Assembly (NCBI GenBank): GCA_903959355.1
Contig: CAJBWJ010000058.1
Location: 1-37,755 of the forward strand
Direction: 5' to 3'
From: an uncultured bacterium
Lineage (GTDB): Bacteria; Patescibacteriota; Microgenomatia; UBA1400; PJMF01
Length of the DNA: 37,755 nt
The position numbers and the translations under genes were made by a program. Positions within the stretch are counted from its first letter, which is position 1. The number at the start of each line of letters is the position of its first letter. The notes beneath the pieces were generated by a model. The model was given only the letters and a program-made list of their open reading frames with translations, ran no database searches and had not been told where the DNA came from. This document shows, one piece after another, positions 27,600-37,749 of this stretch.

Positions 27600-28451
27600 A
27601 TGCCTGCCAACTATCAATCCATCAGTAAAGCTGCTTGGCAAATTCGCCGCGATCTTCTAACCATGATTTATGAAGCACAAAGTGGCCATCCTGCTAGTTC
27701 CTTAGGCATGGCAGATATTTTTGCAGCACTTTTTATTGGCAAAATTTTACGTCACGACTGCAAAAGACCAGACTGGGATAAAAGAGATTATTTTTTTCTA
27801 AGCAACGGTCACATTAGTCCAGTTTTTTACGCAACTTTGGCTCGTGATGGTTATTTTCCAAAAGAAGAACTTAAAACTTTTCGTCAAATTAATTCTCGTT
27901 TGCAGGGACATCCGCATTTTGCTTCTGATCCTAAAGAAAAATTGCCTGGTATAGAAAACAGCTCTGGCCCTCTAGGCCAAGGCTTGTCACAAGCTGCTGG
28001 TATGGCAATTGCATTAAAAATGGAGCAAAAAAGTAATAAAGTTTTCTGCATGATGAGCGATGGAGAACAACAAGAAGGACAAATTTGGGAAGCTTATCAA
28101 TTTATTACTCATCATCATTTAAACAATTTAATCAGTATTATTGATTGTAATAATATTCAAATTTCTGGCACAATCAAAAAAACATTGTCTCTTGGAAATT
28201 TAAAACTTAAATTAATGAGTTTTGGTTTTAAAGTTTTAGAACTAAATGCTCATGATTTAACCGATATTTTTGACAAATTAGAATCAGCAAAAAATGAATC
28301 TAAACAACCAGTAATAATTTTGGCAAATAGCATTCCTGGCAAAGGCGTCTCCTTCATGGAAAATGATTATAAATGGCATGGAAAAGCTCCAAGTGAAAGT
28401 GAATTCCATCAAGCCATTAATGAATTAAATATCAAGGAAAAAGAGCTGTGA
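27600..28451 (+). CDS. Transketolase, N-terminal (TPP-binding) subunit
   Basis: SGHPASSLGMADIFAAL, SNGHISPVFYATLA, GPLGQGLSQAAGMAIALK, MMSDGEQQEGQIWEA. Confidence 0.95.
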   Translation: MPANYQSISKAAWQIRRDLLTMIYEAQSGHPASSLGMADIFAALFIGKILRHDCKRPDWDKRDYFFLSNGHISPVFYATLARDGYFPKEELKTFRQINSRLQGHPHFASDPKEKLPGIENSSGPLGQGLSQAAGMAIALKMEQKSNKVFCMMSDGEQQEGQIWEAYQFITHHHLNNLISIIDCNNIQISGTIKKTLSLGNLKLKLMSFGFKVLELNAHDLTDIFDKLESAKNESKQPVIILANSIPGKGVSFMENDYKWHGKAPSESEFHQAINELNIKEKEL

Positions 28452-29428
28452 ATAACGAAGAATTAGCTACAAGAGATGGATTTGGTAAAGCCATATTTGA
28501 GCTTGGTCAAAGCAATGAGCAAATAGTGGTTTTATGTGCTGATCTAAGTGAATCAATAAAATTAAATAAATTCAAAGAAAACTTTCCAGATCGTTTCATA
28601 GAATGTGGCGTGGCTGAACAAAATATGATGGGAGTGGGAGCTGGTCTTGCACTAGCCGGAAAAATTCCTTTTATTGCTAGTTTTGCTGTTTTTAATCCAG
28701 GTCGTAATTTAGATCAACTAAGATTAGCTGTTTACAGTGGTTTAAATATTAAAGTTATTGGGGCTCACGCAGGACTCAGTACTGGCGAAGATGGCGCCAC
28801 TCATCAAGCTTTAGAAGATTTAGGAATCGCTTGCGCTTTGCCAAAAATGACTGTCATCGTTCCTGCTGACAGCGAACAAGCTGAAATCTTAACCAAGCAA
28901 ATTGCTGTTCATAATGGACCATGCTATTTGCGACTTGGTAGAAAAAAATTGGCAGCAATTAGTAGCTTCGTTCATCTACCAGAAACAAAAATTGGTAAAG
29001 CTCAAATTTTAAAAGAAGGTAAAGATTTAAGTATTTTTGCCTGTGGCTTAATGGTTCAAGAAGCTCTTAAGGCTGCTAACGAATTAGAAAAAATGGGTTT
29101 ACATGTAGAAGTCATTAATTTGCACACCCTCAAACCTCTTGATGAGGAAAGCATTATTAAGAGTATTGCTAAAACTGGAGCAGCTATTGTCGCCAGTGAA
29201 CATGAAATTAATTCTGGCTTAAATAGTCTGGTTATTCAAACCATTGCCAAAGCAGCTGGCAATCAATTACAAAAACCAATCGCCGTCGAAAGTATAGGTA
29301 TGGAAAATACTTTTGGTGAATCAGGTAAAGATGAAGAACTACTTCGCAAATATGGCTTAGATTATTTAGGTATAATCAAAAAAATAAAATTAGTTTTAGA
29401 GAAAAAGAAAAAAATTGAATATCTTTAA
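28448..29428 (+). CDS. Transketolase, C-terminal (Pyr/transketolase_C) subunit
   Basis: RFIECGVAEQNMMGVGAGLALAGKIPFIASFA, GATHQALEDLGIACALPKMTV; GTGA overlap with the N-terminal subunit. Confidence 0.95.
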   Translation: MNNEELATRDGFGKAIFELGQSNEQIVVLCADLSESIKLNKFKENFPDRFIECGVAEQNMMGVGAGLALAGKIPFIASFAVFNPGRNLDQLRLAVYSGLNIKVIGAHAGLSTGEDGATHQALEDLGIACALPKMTVIVPADSEQAEILTKQIAVHNGPCYLRLGRKKLAAISSFVHLPETKIGKAQILKEGKDLSIFACGLMVQEALKAANELEKMGLHVEVINLHTLKPLDEESIIKSIAKTGAAIVASEHEINSGLNSLVIQTIAKAAGNQLQKPIAVESIGMENTFGESGKDEELLRKYGLDYLGIIKKIKLVLEKKKKIEYL

Positions 29429-29772
29429 ACAGGAAAAGATGGAATTTCCTCTTCAGTAAGTTCTTGAATAAATTTAGCAAGAAATACGTATTTTGTTGCT
29501 AAATCCAAATAATTTTTTTCCAATTCTGATTTCTCAGCAGCATCTGAAAGAATTGCTATAAATTTTAAAACTTTTTGGACTATTTCTTTTCCAGGTTTAT
29601 TATCATCACCAAATTTAGCTAATATAATTTCCCTCTGAATCTCAGAAAATTTTTCATCAAGCTCTTTAATAATAAAAAGAACTTCTTCTTCAGAAAGTTT
29701 TTCCTCCTCTTTTACTTGATCATCGTTCGCATCAGGTTTAACTTCTTCTGTTAATATCATGAAGTCTTTCAC
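29425..29772 (-). CDS. Hypothetical acidic protein (115 aa)
   Basis: Intact ORF filling the gap between tktC and mutM; charged, helical, no recognised family; GTG start. Confidence 0.6.
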   Translation of the reverse strand: MKDFMILTEEVKPDANDDQVKEEEKLSEEEVLFIIKELDEKFSEIQREIILAKFGDDNKPGKEIVQKVLKFIAILSDAAEKSELEKNYLDLATKYVFLAKFIQELTEEEIPSFPV

Positions 29773-29808
29773 TAACTTGTACTAAATAAATATACCATTT
29801 AAAAAAAA

Positions 29809-30672
29809 TTAAATAGATTGGCAAACTGGGCAGAAAAAAGTTCCACGACCACCTTGTTTAATTTTTGAAATTTTAGCTCCACATTTTAAACATGGCTTAG
29901 CATCACGACCATAAACTTTGAGTTCATTTTGAAAACCACCGGCAAAGCCGTCCACGCCGACATATTTACCATCAAAAGTTGTACCACCGAGTTCCGTAGA
30001 GCGCTCAATAATTTCTTGCATTGCCTTTAGTAATTTAGCCATTTCTTTTTTATTAATTTCTTTGGCGCTTTTTGTCGGATTAATGCCAACCATAAACAAT
30101 GATTCGCTGGCATAAATATTACCAACTCCACAAATAACCGCGTTATCCATAATAAATTGTTTGATCGGAATTTGGCGTTTTTTGGCAGCGCTAAGTAAAT
30201 AATCAACAGTTAAACCAGGATCATTAATGTCTGGACCATATTTGGTAAATTCTTTATAAACATCTTCTTTGAGGGGCGAGCGAATCCAACCGAAGACACG
30301 CATGTCGTTAAAAAAGAGACGCGAGCCGTCAGTAAAACTAAAAATTACTCGAGTATGTTTGGCCGGCAGATTATTAACCCAATCAGCTGAGGGATGACCG
30401 CCGCCAGCTCTTTGACCGTCAGTATCAATAAAAATTAATTGACCAGTCATCTTCAAATGAATTAAGAAATCGCGTTTGCCACTTAAAACAATTTGTAAAA
30501 TTTTGGCTCGACGTTTAACTTCTAAAACGGTTTGCTCCAAAATTTCAGCTCCAATAGTAGGGAAGGCTAAAAAACTTTTCTCACGCAAAACTTCAATCGT
30601 TTTAATTTGGCGATCTTGCAAAACCACATTGAGTTTGCGACGAATGGACTCAACTTCTGGAAGTTCTGGCAT
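29809..30672 (-). CDS. mutM: Formamidopyrimidine-DNA glycosylase
   Basis: N-terminal PELPEVESIRR, FLIHLKMTGQL, C-terminal zinc finger CLKCGAKISKIKQGGRGTFFCPVCQ. Confidence 0.97.
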   Translation of the reverse strand: MPELPEVESIRRKLNVVLQDRQIKTIEVLREKSFLAFPTIGAEILEQTVLEVKRRAKILQIVLSGKRDFLIHLKMTGQLIFIDTDGQRAGGGHPSADWVNNLPAKHTRVIFSFTDGSRLFFNDMRVFGWIRSPLKEDVYKEFTKYGPDINDPGLTVDYLLSAAKKRQIPIKQFIMDNAVICGVGNIYASESLFMVGINPTKSAKEINKKEMAKLLKAMQEIIERSTELGGTTFDGKYVGVDGFAGGFQNELKVYGRDAKPCLKCGAKISKIKQGGRGTFFCPVCQSI

Positions 30673-30681
30673 AGTATTTAG

Positions 30682-33600
30682 CTAAGCTTGGTGAGATGGA
30701 GAATTAATTAATCCACATTTCTTATACTTTAGTCCAGATCCACAAGGACATAAATCATTGCGACCTACTTTAGCATATTTATCAGTTGACTGATTTAAAT
30801 TCCTACCAACATTGCTAGAAGAACCACCACCCATTTTGCCAAGAGCTGCTGCGAGATCGCTGGTTTTGCCAGAGCCACCATTGCCTCTATTAGAATTGCC
30901 ACTGCCTGCATTCTCTTGACGACGCTCAACTTGGACAGCCTGGCCTAAACTAGGAGTCGATTCAGAAGGAGCTTGCAAATTAATTTTCTCTGGCATGGTT
31001 GATCTTTGCATCATTGGCTGAACGCGGAAAATACGCGCTGCAATGGTACTTTCAACACCAGCAATCAAATCTTCAAACATAATGAAAGCTTCTTTTTTAT
31101 ATTCAGCTAGCACAGTGTTTTTGTCACCGCGCAACCAAATACCTTCACGCAAATCTTCTACAGCGTCCAAATGATCCATCCACTTTTCATCAATGGTAGA
31201 AAGAACAACATATTTTTCTAACTCACGCATAATCGCTTCACCAAGACTTTTTTCTCTAGATTCATAAGTTTTATTAATGATGTCCATTAATTCTTCGCTG
31301 ATTTCTTCAGTATTGGATAATTTACTAAGCTTAGTAGCCAATCTAGTCTGAGAAGCATCATCAAAAGGAATAATTCTGACAAATTCTTTGCTAATAGCAT
31401 CAAATTCTTCTTGTGTAAATTTCTCAGGAGCTCGAAGTGTTACCAAGCCAGTGATTTCATTACTTAGATAGTCCATGATTTGATCCTTGAGAGTGATCTT
31501 TTTGCCTGCCTCATCGACCATAACCGTTGCCAATTTATCATCAGAGCCTTTATTTGATTTAACTTCAACAGTGCCAGCTTCAAGTAAACGGCGGCGGCGT
31601 TTGTAGATAATTTCGCGATGCTTATTCATGACATCATCAAATTCAACCAAGCGCTTACGTTGATCAAAAAAGAAAGTTTCTACTTTGACTTGGGCTGATT
31701 CAATAGCTTTACTAACCATTGGGTTTTCGATGGCTTGATCTTCATCAATCTTCAAGAAATCCATGACTTTGGCAATTTGCTCACCACCAAAAATACGCAT
31801 AATCTCATCATCAAGAGCAACAAAAAATTGTGAAGTACCAGGATCACCTTGACGACCAGAACGACCACGGAGCTGATTATCTATACGGCGAGATTCATGA
31901 CGTTCAGTGGCGACAATGGCCAAACCACCGACAGAAACCACATCATCATGATCAGCTTGCCATTTTTCGAGAGCAGTAGCGTAAGCGTCTAAATCGTAGT
32001 TAGCAGGATTAATAGAAGTTGGCAAACCAAGTTTTTCATATTTTTTGGCTAAGACTACACGCTTTTTAGAACGTTCTTCTTTTAAGAAATCCTTTAGTTC
32101 TGGCTTAGCACCACCGAGAACAATATCCACACCACGACCAGCAATATTGGTAGCCACGGTAATGGCACCTCTTCGCCCTGCATCAGCAATGATAAAAGCT
32201 TCTTTTTCATGATTTTTAGCATTAAGCACTTGATGAGTAATATTTTTACGCTTGAGAAAATTAGCCACAATTTGGTTATGTTCAATTGAACGAGTACCAA
32301 TCAAAACTGGACGGCCAGCGGCGTGAATTTCTTCTACAGCTTTAACAATTGAGGAATATTTGGCAGCAGTATTTTTGTAAACCTGATCTGGCAAATCTTG
32401 ACGAACCACTGGCTGATTAGTAGGAATAGCCAAAACATCGACATGATAAATTTGGTTAAATTCTTCAGCTTCAGTCAGTGCTGTTCCAGTCATACCAGAG
32501 AGTTTTTGGTACATACGGAAATAGTTCTGCAAAGAAACAGTGGCTAGAGTACGAGATTCTTGTTGAATCGGCACTCCTTCTTTAGCTTCAATGGCTTGGT
32601 GCAGACCATCACTGTAACGACGACCAAACATCAAACGACCAGTGTGCTCATCGACGATGACCACTTGATTGTCTTTGACAATATATTCTTTGTCGCGACG
32701 ATAAAGAGTTGAAGCTTTAAGGGATGATTCGACGTGATGAATAGTATCAAAACTTTCTTCGTAAAGATTTTTAACACCCAATTTAGCCTCAATACGCTTG
32801 ACGCCTAAATCGGTGAGAGTAGCAGTTTTGGACTTTTCATCTAATTTAAAATCTTGATCGATGACCAAAGAGCGAACCATCTTGGCATATTCAAAATATT
32901 TATCAGTTGGTTCACTGTCAGGAGCAGAAATGATCAGAGGCGTACGAGCTTCATCAATCAAAATAGAGTCAGCCTCGTCAACAATAGCAAAATAATGAGG
33001 CATGCTTTGACGCTGGACCATTTGATCCAAACTCTGAACCATATTGTCGCGCAAATAATCAAAACCAAATTCATTATTGGTACCATAAGTAATATCGGCT
33101 AAATATGCATCCTGACGAGCAATTTCTTCAAAATGTTCGAGACGCTCGTCGCCACGCTCCTCGCTATCAATATTAGGATTATAAAGACGAGCATGATCGT
33201 GAACGATAACAGCAGCTTTCAAACCCAAGAAATGATAAAGCGGACCCATCCAACCAAGACCAATTTCTGAAAGATAATCGTTAACGGTAATCAGCTGTAC
33301 ACTTTTACCTAGCAAAGCATTGAGATAGAGCGGACAGGTAACAGTGAGAGTTTTACCTTCACCAGTTTTTTGCTCAGTAATATTACCATCATTAAGCGCT
33401 ACACCAGCCAAAAGCTGGACGTCAAAATGACGCATACCGAGAATACGACGAGAGGCTTCGCGCACAGTGGCGTAGGCTTCTGGCAAAATTTCATTAAGGA
33501 CAGCTTGTTCTTTTTCTTTGAGATTTTCTGCACTTACATTAGCTACGGCTTCAGAAATAATGGTTTTAAATTTATCAGTTTGAGCGGCTAAATCAGCATC

Positions 33601-33711
33601 ACTTAATTCCTGCATGGCAGGCTCAAAAGCATTGATTTGATCAACCACTAGCTGGTATTTTTTAATTTTCTTGGCTTCTTCATCAAATAAATTCTTAAAA
33701 AATTTAAACAT
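30682..33711 (-). CDS. secA: Protein translocase subunit SecA
   Basis: MRHFDVQLLAGVALNDGNITEQKTGEGKTLT, VDEADSILIDEARTPLIIS, C-terminal GRNDLCPCGSGLKYKKC; SD AGGA. Confidence 0.99.
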   Translation of the reverse strand: MFKFFKNLFDEEAKKIKKYQLVVDQINAFEPAMQELSDADLAAQTDKFKTIISEAVANVSAENLKEKEQAVLNEILPEAYATVREASRRILGMRHFDVQLLAGVALNDGNITEQKTGEGKTLTVTCPLYLNALLGKSVQLITVNDYLSEIGLGWMGPLYHFLGLKAAVIVHDHARLYNPNIDSEERGDERLEHFEEIARQDAYLADITYGTNNEFGFDYLRDNMVQSLDQMVQRQSMPHYFAIVDEADSILIDEARTPLIISAPDSEPTDKYFEYAKMVRSLVIDQDFKLDEKSKTATLTDLGVKRIEAKLGVKNLYEESFDTIHHVESSLKASTLYRRDKEYIVKDNQVVIVDEHTGRLMFGRRYSDGLHQAIEAKEGVPIQQESRTLATVSLQNYFRMYQKLSGMTGTALTEAEEFNQIYHVDVLAIPTNQPVVRQDLPDQVYKNTAAKYSSIVKAVEEIHAAGRPVLIGTRSIEHNQIVANFLKRKNITHQVLNAKNHEKEAFIIADAGRRGAITVATNIAGRGVDIVLGGAKPELKDFLKEERSKKRVVLAKKYEKLGLPTSINPANYDLDAYATALEKWQADHDDVVSVGGLAIVATERHESRRIDNQLRGRSGRQGDPGTSQFFVALDDEIMRIFGGEQIAKVMDFLKIDEDQAIENPMVSKAIESAQVKVETFFFDQRKRLVEFDDVMNKHREIIYKRRRRLLEAGTVEVKSNKGSDDKLATVMVDEAGKKITLKDQIMDYLSNEITGLVTLRAPEKFTQEEFDAISKEFVRIIPFDDASQTRLATKLSKLSNTEEISEELMDIINKTYESREKSLGEAIMRELEKYVVLSTIDEKWMDHLDAVEDLREGIWLRGDKNTVLAEYKKEAFIMFEDLIAGVESTIAARIFRVQPMMQRSTMPEKINLQAPSESTPSLGQAVQVERRQENAGSGNSNRGNGGSGKTSDLAAALGKMGGGSSSNVGRNLNQSTDKYAKVGRNDLCPCGSGLKYKKCGLINSPSHQA

Positions 33712-33737
33712 AGGATCCTACTTATATCATTTATTTT

Positions 33738-34994
33738 CTAGATCATAAATGGGCGCAAAACCTCTGGAATCTCCACTGATCCATCAGCCTTCTGATAATT
33801 TTCAATCACAGCTGCGAGCAAACGAGGTGAAGCTGCGACAGTGTTGTTTAAGGTATAGACAAATTTAGTACTGCCATCCTTAGCTTGATAGCGAATATTT
33901 AAGCGGCGAGCCTGGAAGTCATTAAAATAACTAGCCGAGTGAGTTTCGCGATATTTACTTTGACCAGGGAACCAAGTCTCGATGTCATATTTTTTACGCT
34001 GGCCTGCACCCATGTCACCAGAGCACATCAGTAAAACTTGATATGGCAAATTCAAACCCTTGAGCAATTCCTCGGAATAACCAAGCATTTGTTCGTGCCA
34101 CTTACGAGTTTCTTCTTCGTCGGCCACGGTTAAAACGACTTGCTCAACTTTGTTAAATTGATGAACGCGAATAATACCTTTGGTGTCTTTGCCGTAAGAA
34201 CCGACTTCGCGACGGAAACATGGAGAAATACCACAAATCTTGATTGGTAAATCTTTTTCACGAAGTAATTCGCCACCATAATAAGAGGTAAGAGCCACTT
34301 CTGCAGTGCCAGCCAAAATTTGGCCGTCTTGAGTGTAATAATGATCTTCAGCACCCCAAGGGAAATAACCGGTGCCAAACATGGCTTCTTTGTTGACTAA
34401 GATTGGAGCGGACATGGCGGTAAAGCCATACTTCTTCATGATCGAAAGAGCATAGAGCATCAGGGCTTGCTCAAGAAAAAGTGCATCGTTCTTGAGGAAA
34501 TAACCTCTGAAGCCAGCAATTTTGGTGGCACGATCAGTGTCGAGCCAATCCAAATTTTTCATCACTTCTTCGTGAGTTTTAGGAGTGAAATCAAATTCAC
34601 GTTTGTTGCCTTCTTGTCTAACGACTTGATTGAAAGATTCATCTTTGCCAATTGGCACGTCAGCAGCTGGAACGTTAGGAACGCCACTAGCTAATTCTAC
34701 AAATTTTTCGTTGATTTCTTTGTCTTTTGGTTCGAGTTCTTTGAGTTTAGTTTTGATGGTTTTACCATTTTCAACTAAATCAGCACTTGGGCGACCACCT
34801 TCGGCGACCATTTTTTTAATGGCATCAGCGTTGGTATTTGCCTCAGTGCGCAAGGCGTCCATCTCTTTCTGCAAAGCACGGCGCTCTTCGTCCACAGCAA
34901 GTAATTGATCAATAATAGAGGAGTCAAGATTTTTATTGACGCAGGCTTCTTTGACCTGATCCTTATTTTGTCTGACAAAATTAATGTCTAGCAT
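33738..34994 (-). CDS. serS: Seryl-tRNA synthetase
   Basis: MLDINFVRQN, SPCFRREVGSYGKDTKGIIRVHQFNKVE, NNTVAASPRLLAAVIENYQ; SD AAAGGA. Confidence 0.98.
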   Translation of the reverse strand: MLDINFVRQNKDQVKEACVNKNLDSSIIDQLLAVDEERRALQKEMDALRTEANTNADAIKKMVAEGGRPSADLVENGKTIKTKLKELEPKDKEINEKFVELASGVPNVPAADVPIGKDESFNQVVRQEGNKREFDFTPKTHEEVMKNLDWLDTDRATKIAGFRGYFLKNDALFLEQALMLYALSIMKKYGFTAMSAPILVNKEAMFGTGYFPWGAEDHYYTQDGQILAGTAEVALTSYYGGELLREKDLPIKICGISPCFRREVGSYGKDTKGIIRVHQFNKVEQVVLTVADEEETRKWHEQMLGYSEELLKGLNLPYQVLLMCSGDMGAGQRKKYDIETWFPGQSKYRETHSASYFNDFQARRLNIRYQAKDGSTKFVYTLNNTVAASPRLLAAVIENYQKADGSVEIPEVLRPFMI

Positions 34995-35011
34995 AAAAAT
35001 TGATTCCTTTG

Positions 35012-35545
35012 CTAAATTTGCGCAAATACTTTAATTAAAAATTCAATGTGCTCATCAGGACTTTTACCAATTAGCTCAAAACCCAGTACGATGTCTTCAC
35101 GACTAACATTGGCCGCAAAAGATTTATCTTTGATTTTTTTCTTAACTGATTTGCTTTCCATATCGGCAAAACGATTTGGACGCATTAGTGAGACTGCATT
35201 CATTAAACCACTTAATTCGTCACAAGCAAAAAGATACTTGTCTAGCAAGCTTTCTGCTTTAGCACCAGTTCTACCTGGAGCATGAGCGAGAATGGCTTGT
35301 TTCATTTCATCTGGATATTCACCAAAAAACTCAGTGACAGCCTTCATTGGATGTTCATCTGGATATTTCTCCCAGTCGAGATCGTGGAGTAGACCAGTGG
35401 CATACCACAAATCCACATCTTGATCGAGAAACTTAGCATAAGCTTCGAGAGCCGCAGCCACCATACGAGAGTGACGAAGCAAAGCTTCATTTTCCATGTA
35501 TTTGCTAAGTAAATTTTGACTAGCTTCGCGACTTGGTAAACTCAT
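35012..35545 (-). CDS. HD-domain (putative phosphohydrolase) protein
   Basis: RHSRMVAAALEAYA ... ATGLLHDLDWEKYPDEHP; HD signature. Confidence 0.88.
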   Translation of the reverse strand: MSLPSREASQNLLSKYMENEALLRHSRMVAAALEAYAKFLDQDVDLWYATGLLHDLDWEKYPDEHPMKAVTEFFGEYPDEMKQAILAHAPGRTGAKAESLLDKYLFACDELSGLMNAVSLMRPNRFADMESKSVKKKIKDKSFAANVSREDIVLGFELIGKSPDEHIEFLIKVFAQI

Positions 35546-35547
35546 GA

Positions 35548-37212
35548 TTAGATTCCTTCGAAACGACTCTTTAATAAATCTGCGCTAGTTGCTTGGAGCA
35601 ACCAAGCAGCTCTTGGACCAGCTTTTTTGCCAAGTAACATTAAATAAATACTCTCAAAAGCTTTTCTTGGCCCAATGCCATCTTTGGATAATTCAAAAAT
35701 TTGTTGTTGAAGATCTGCTGGAGCTAAATCTTTTTTCTCTGCCAACATTACTTGTAGTTCTTTGAGAAAAGTTTTTTGATCGTCACTTAAAGTTTTAGCT
35801 TCAGGTGGCAACGCTACTTTTGGACGAAGTTGATATTCAGCCGGCGCATAATTAGCCAGCCAAATTTCAGCATAAGCCATGCGCTCTTTGAGCAAGGCTT
35901 TTTCTAGATCATCGAGAGGTGCATCTTTGACTTTGGCAAATTCTTCCAATAAATCTTTGTCTGGATATTGCATCCACATAGCGACATCGCGGAATCTTGG
36001 CAAGAAAGATTTCTCTTGAGTCTTAGCCACTTGAGCTAAAACAAAAGCGCGAGCTAATCTCTCATCGCCTTCTTCTTGACCCCAAGCAATTCTGGCACCC
36101 TGATCATATTCATCAAACAGATCTGGAATAGCCATAGTACTTGGATCAAAATCGATGACTTGAGCATAATTACGACTAGCAAAAAGGAAACGGCCGACCG
36201 CTGGAGGGAAAAGCTTGGTAAATTCACGAGCGCTAGTACCGACACCTTTACTCGAACTCATTTTGGCACCACGAATCAAAATCCATTCATAAGGAATATT
36301 GAAAGGCACTGGAATTTTGAAAACTTGCTCACATTCAGCATTAGCCATATCTCTAGAACCACCAGCACTAGAATGATCTTTGCCAGCGCCTTCAACATTA
36401 ACACCCATGGCAGTCCAATGAGCTGGCCAATCGACCTTCCAAAGTAGCTTACCAGTGCCACCGAATGGACTGATTTTGGCCTTATGACCGCAACCTTTGG
36501 CCCATGTGACTTTATTTTCTTGACACTCAAAAGTAACCTCTGTACCATCCCAGTCAGTAACTAGGGTAGTACCGAGTTTGCCACATTTTGGACAAATGAC
36601 TTGGAAAGGATACCAGTTTTCTGGCAGCTGATACTTAGCCACATCTTGATAGATTTTACGCATCGGCTCGACACTATTGAGAGCCAAACGAATAATCTCG
36701 TCCATTTTTCCAGATTGATAAAGCTCATGACTCCAGATAATTTCTTGGGAACAACCAAGAGTACGAAAGGCGTGAATAAAATCAAAAGCATAGATTTCAG
36801 CGAAATTCTTGGCATTCTTGAGGTCGGCTAATTCAGCCTCTGAAGCTTGAGTCAAATCACTACCACATTTATCTAGATCTGGTTTTGGAATTTGAAAAAG
36901 AGGCTTGCCCATATGCTCGGCAAAAACGCTCTCATCTAGATAAGCTGGCAAGCCGTCCATTGGATCCATGTCATTAAAAACATAAGTATTCTCGGCTGCG
37001 ACGCCACGCTCGCGTAGCACCTGAGCGACAAGATCATGAAGTAACACGCCACGTAAAGCACCAGTATGCACACGACCAGAAGGAGTTTTCATATCATCAA
37101 CATGCAAGTTGGCGATGCCATTTTTCTCTTGCCACTTGAGGATGCCGTCTACCACTTTATCTAGCCAATGTTTACTCTGTGCCATTTGTTTTTGCATAAA
37201 ATATAGTTCCAA
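35548..37212 (-). CDS. lysS: Lysyl-tRNA synthetase, class I
   Basis: TPSGRVHTGALRGVLLHDLVA (HIGH-like), ILIRGAKMSSSKGVGTSAREF (KMSKS-like). True start probably the ATG at 37197 (MQKQMAQ), since the ORF start overlaps the TATAAT at 37212-37217. Confidence 0.95.
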   Translation of the reverse strand: MELYFMQKQMAQSKHWLDKVVDGILKWQEKNGIANLHVDDMKTPSGRVHTGALRGVLLHDLVAQVLRERGVAAENTYVFNDMDPMDGLPAYLDESVFAEHMGKPLFQIPKPDLDKCGSDLTQASEAELADLKNAKNFAEIYAFDFIHAFRTLGCSQEIIWSHELYQSGKMDEIIRLALNSVEPMRKIYQDVAKYQLPENWYPFQVICPKCGKLGTTLVTDWDGTEVTFECQENKVTWAKGCGHKAKISPFGGTGKLLWKVDWPAHWTAMGVNVEGAGKDHSSAGGSRDMANAECEQVFKIPVPFNIPYEWILIRGAKMSSSKGVGTSAREFTKLFPPAVGRFLFASRNYAQVIDFDPSTMAIPDLFDEYDQGARIAWGQEEGDERLARAFVLAQVAKTQEKSFLPRFRDVAMWMQYPDKDLLEEFAKVKDAPLDDLEKALLKERMAYAEIWLANYAPAEYQLRPKVALPPEAKTLSDDQKTFLKELQVMLAEKKDLAPADLQQQIFELSKDGIGPRKAFESIYLMLLGKKAGPRAAWLLQATSADLLKSRFEGI

Positions 37213-37217
37213 TTATA
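37212..37217 (-). promoter_or_regulatory. -10 element (TATAAT) for lysS
   Basis: Perfect TATAAT on the minus strand between the greA terminator and lysS. Confidence 0.5.
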
Positions 37218-37234
37218 CTCGATAAGTATAACCT

Positions 37235-37261
37235 AAAAACCCCGCTTTTGGCGGGGTTTTT
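37235..37261 (-). terminator. Intrinsic terminator downstream of greA
   Basis: AAAAACCCCGC-CAAAA-GCGGGGTTTTT on the minus strand; strong GC stem and T tract. Confidence 0.93.
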
Positions 37262-37278
37262 CTTGTTTCTTTTAATTT

Positions 37279-37749
37279 TTACTTAATTTCTAAGATTTTG
37301 TAAGTGATTTGTCCCGCCGGGGTTTTCACTTCTACATTGTCGCCCTTACTCTTCTTGAGCAAAGCTTTGCCGACTGGTGATTCGATGGAAATTTTGCCTT
37401 CGGCTGGATTTGATTCGTATTCACCACTCATTTGATAAGTAATTTTTTTATCTTTACCAACTATTTCTAGTTTGACGACTGAACCAAGAGAAATAACTCC
37501 GGTACTAGTTTTGACTGAAGCGGTAACTTTGGTATTAAGAAGAATTTCTTCAATTGAATTGATACGAGCCTGCAACATATCTCTCTCGTCTCTAGCGCTG
37601 TGGTAATCAGCGTTTTCAGAAAGATCGCCTTGCTCTCTAGCATTAGAAATGCGTTCAATAACTTTAGGTATTTTTACATTTTTAAGTTCCTGGAGTTCTT
37701 GTTGGAGCTCTTCGAAACCGGTCTGAGTAATAGTGATTGTATCTGACAT
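37279..37749 (-). CDS. greA: Transcription elongation factor GreA
   Basis: ISNAREQGDLSENADYHSARDE and C-terminal GKALLKKSKGDNVEVKTPAG. Confidence 0.97.
   Translation of the reverse strand: MSDTITITQTGFEELQQELQELKNVKIPKVIERISNAREQGDLSENADYHSARDERDMLQARINSIEEILLNTKVTASVKTSTGVISLGSVVKLEIVGKDKKITYQMSGEYESNPAEGKISIESPVGKALLKKSKGDNVEVKTPAGQITYKILEIK

Noticed and set aside
28440-28455. Transketolase split as a frameshift pseudogene
   Set aside because: Clean GTGA start/stop overlap and complete motifs in both halves; split transketolase subunits are a known normal arrangement.
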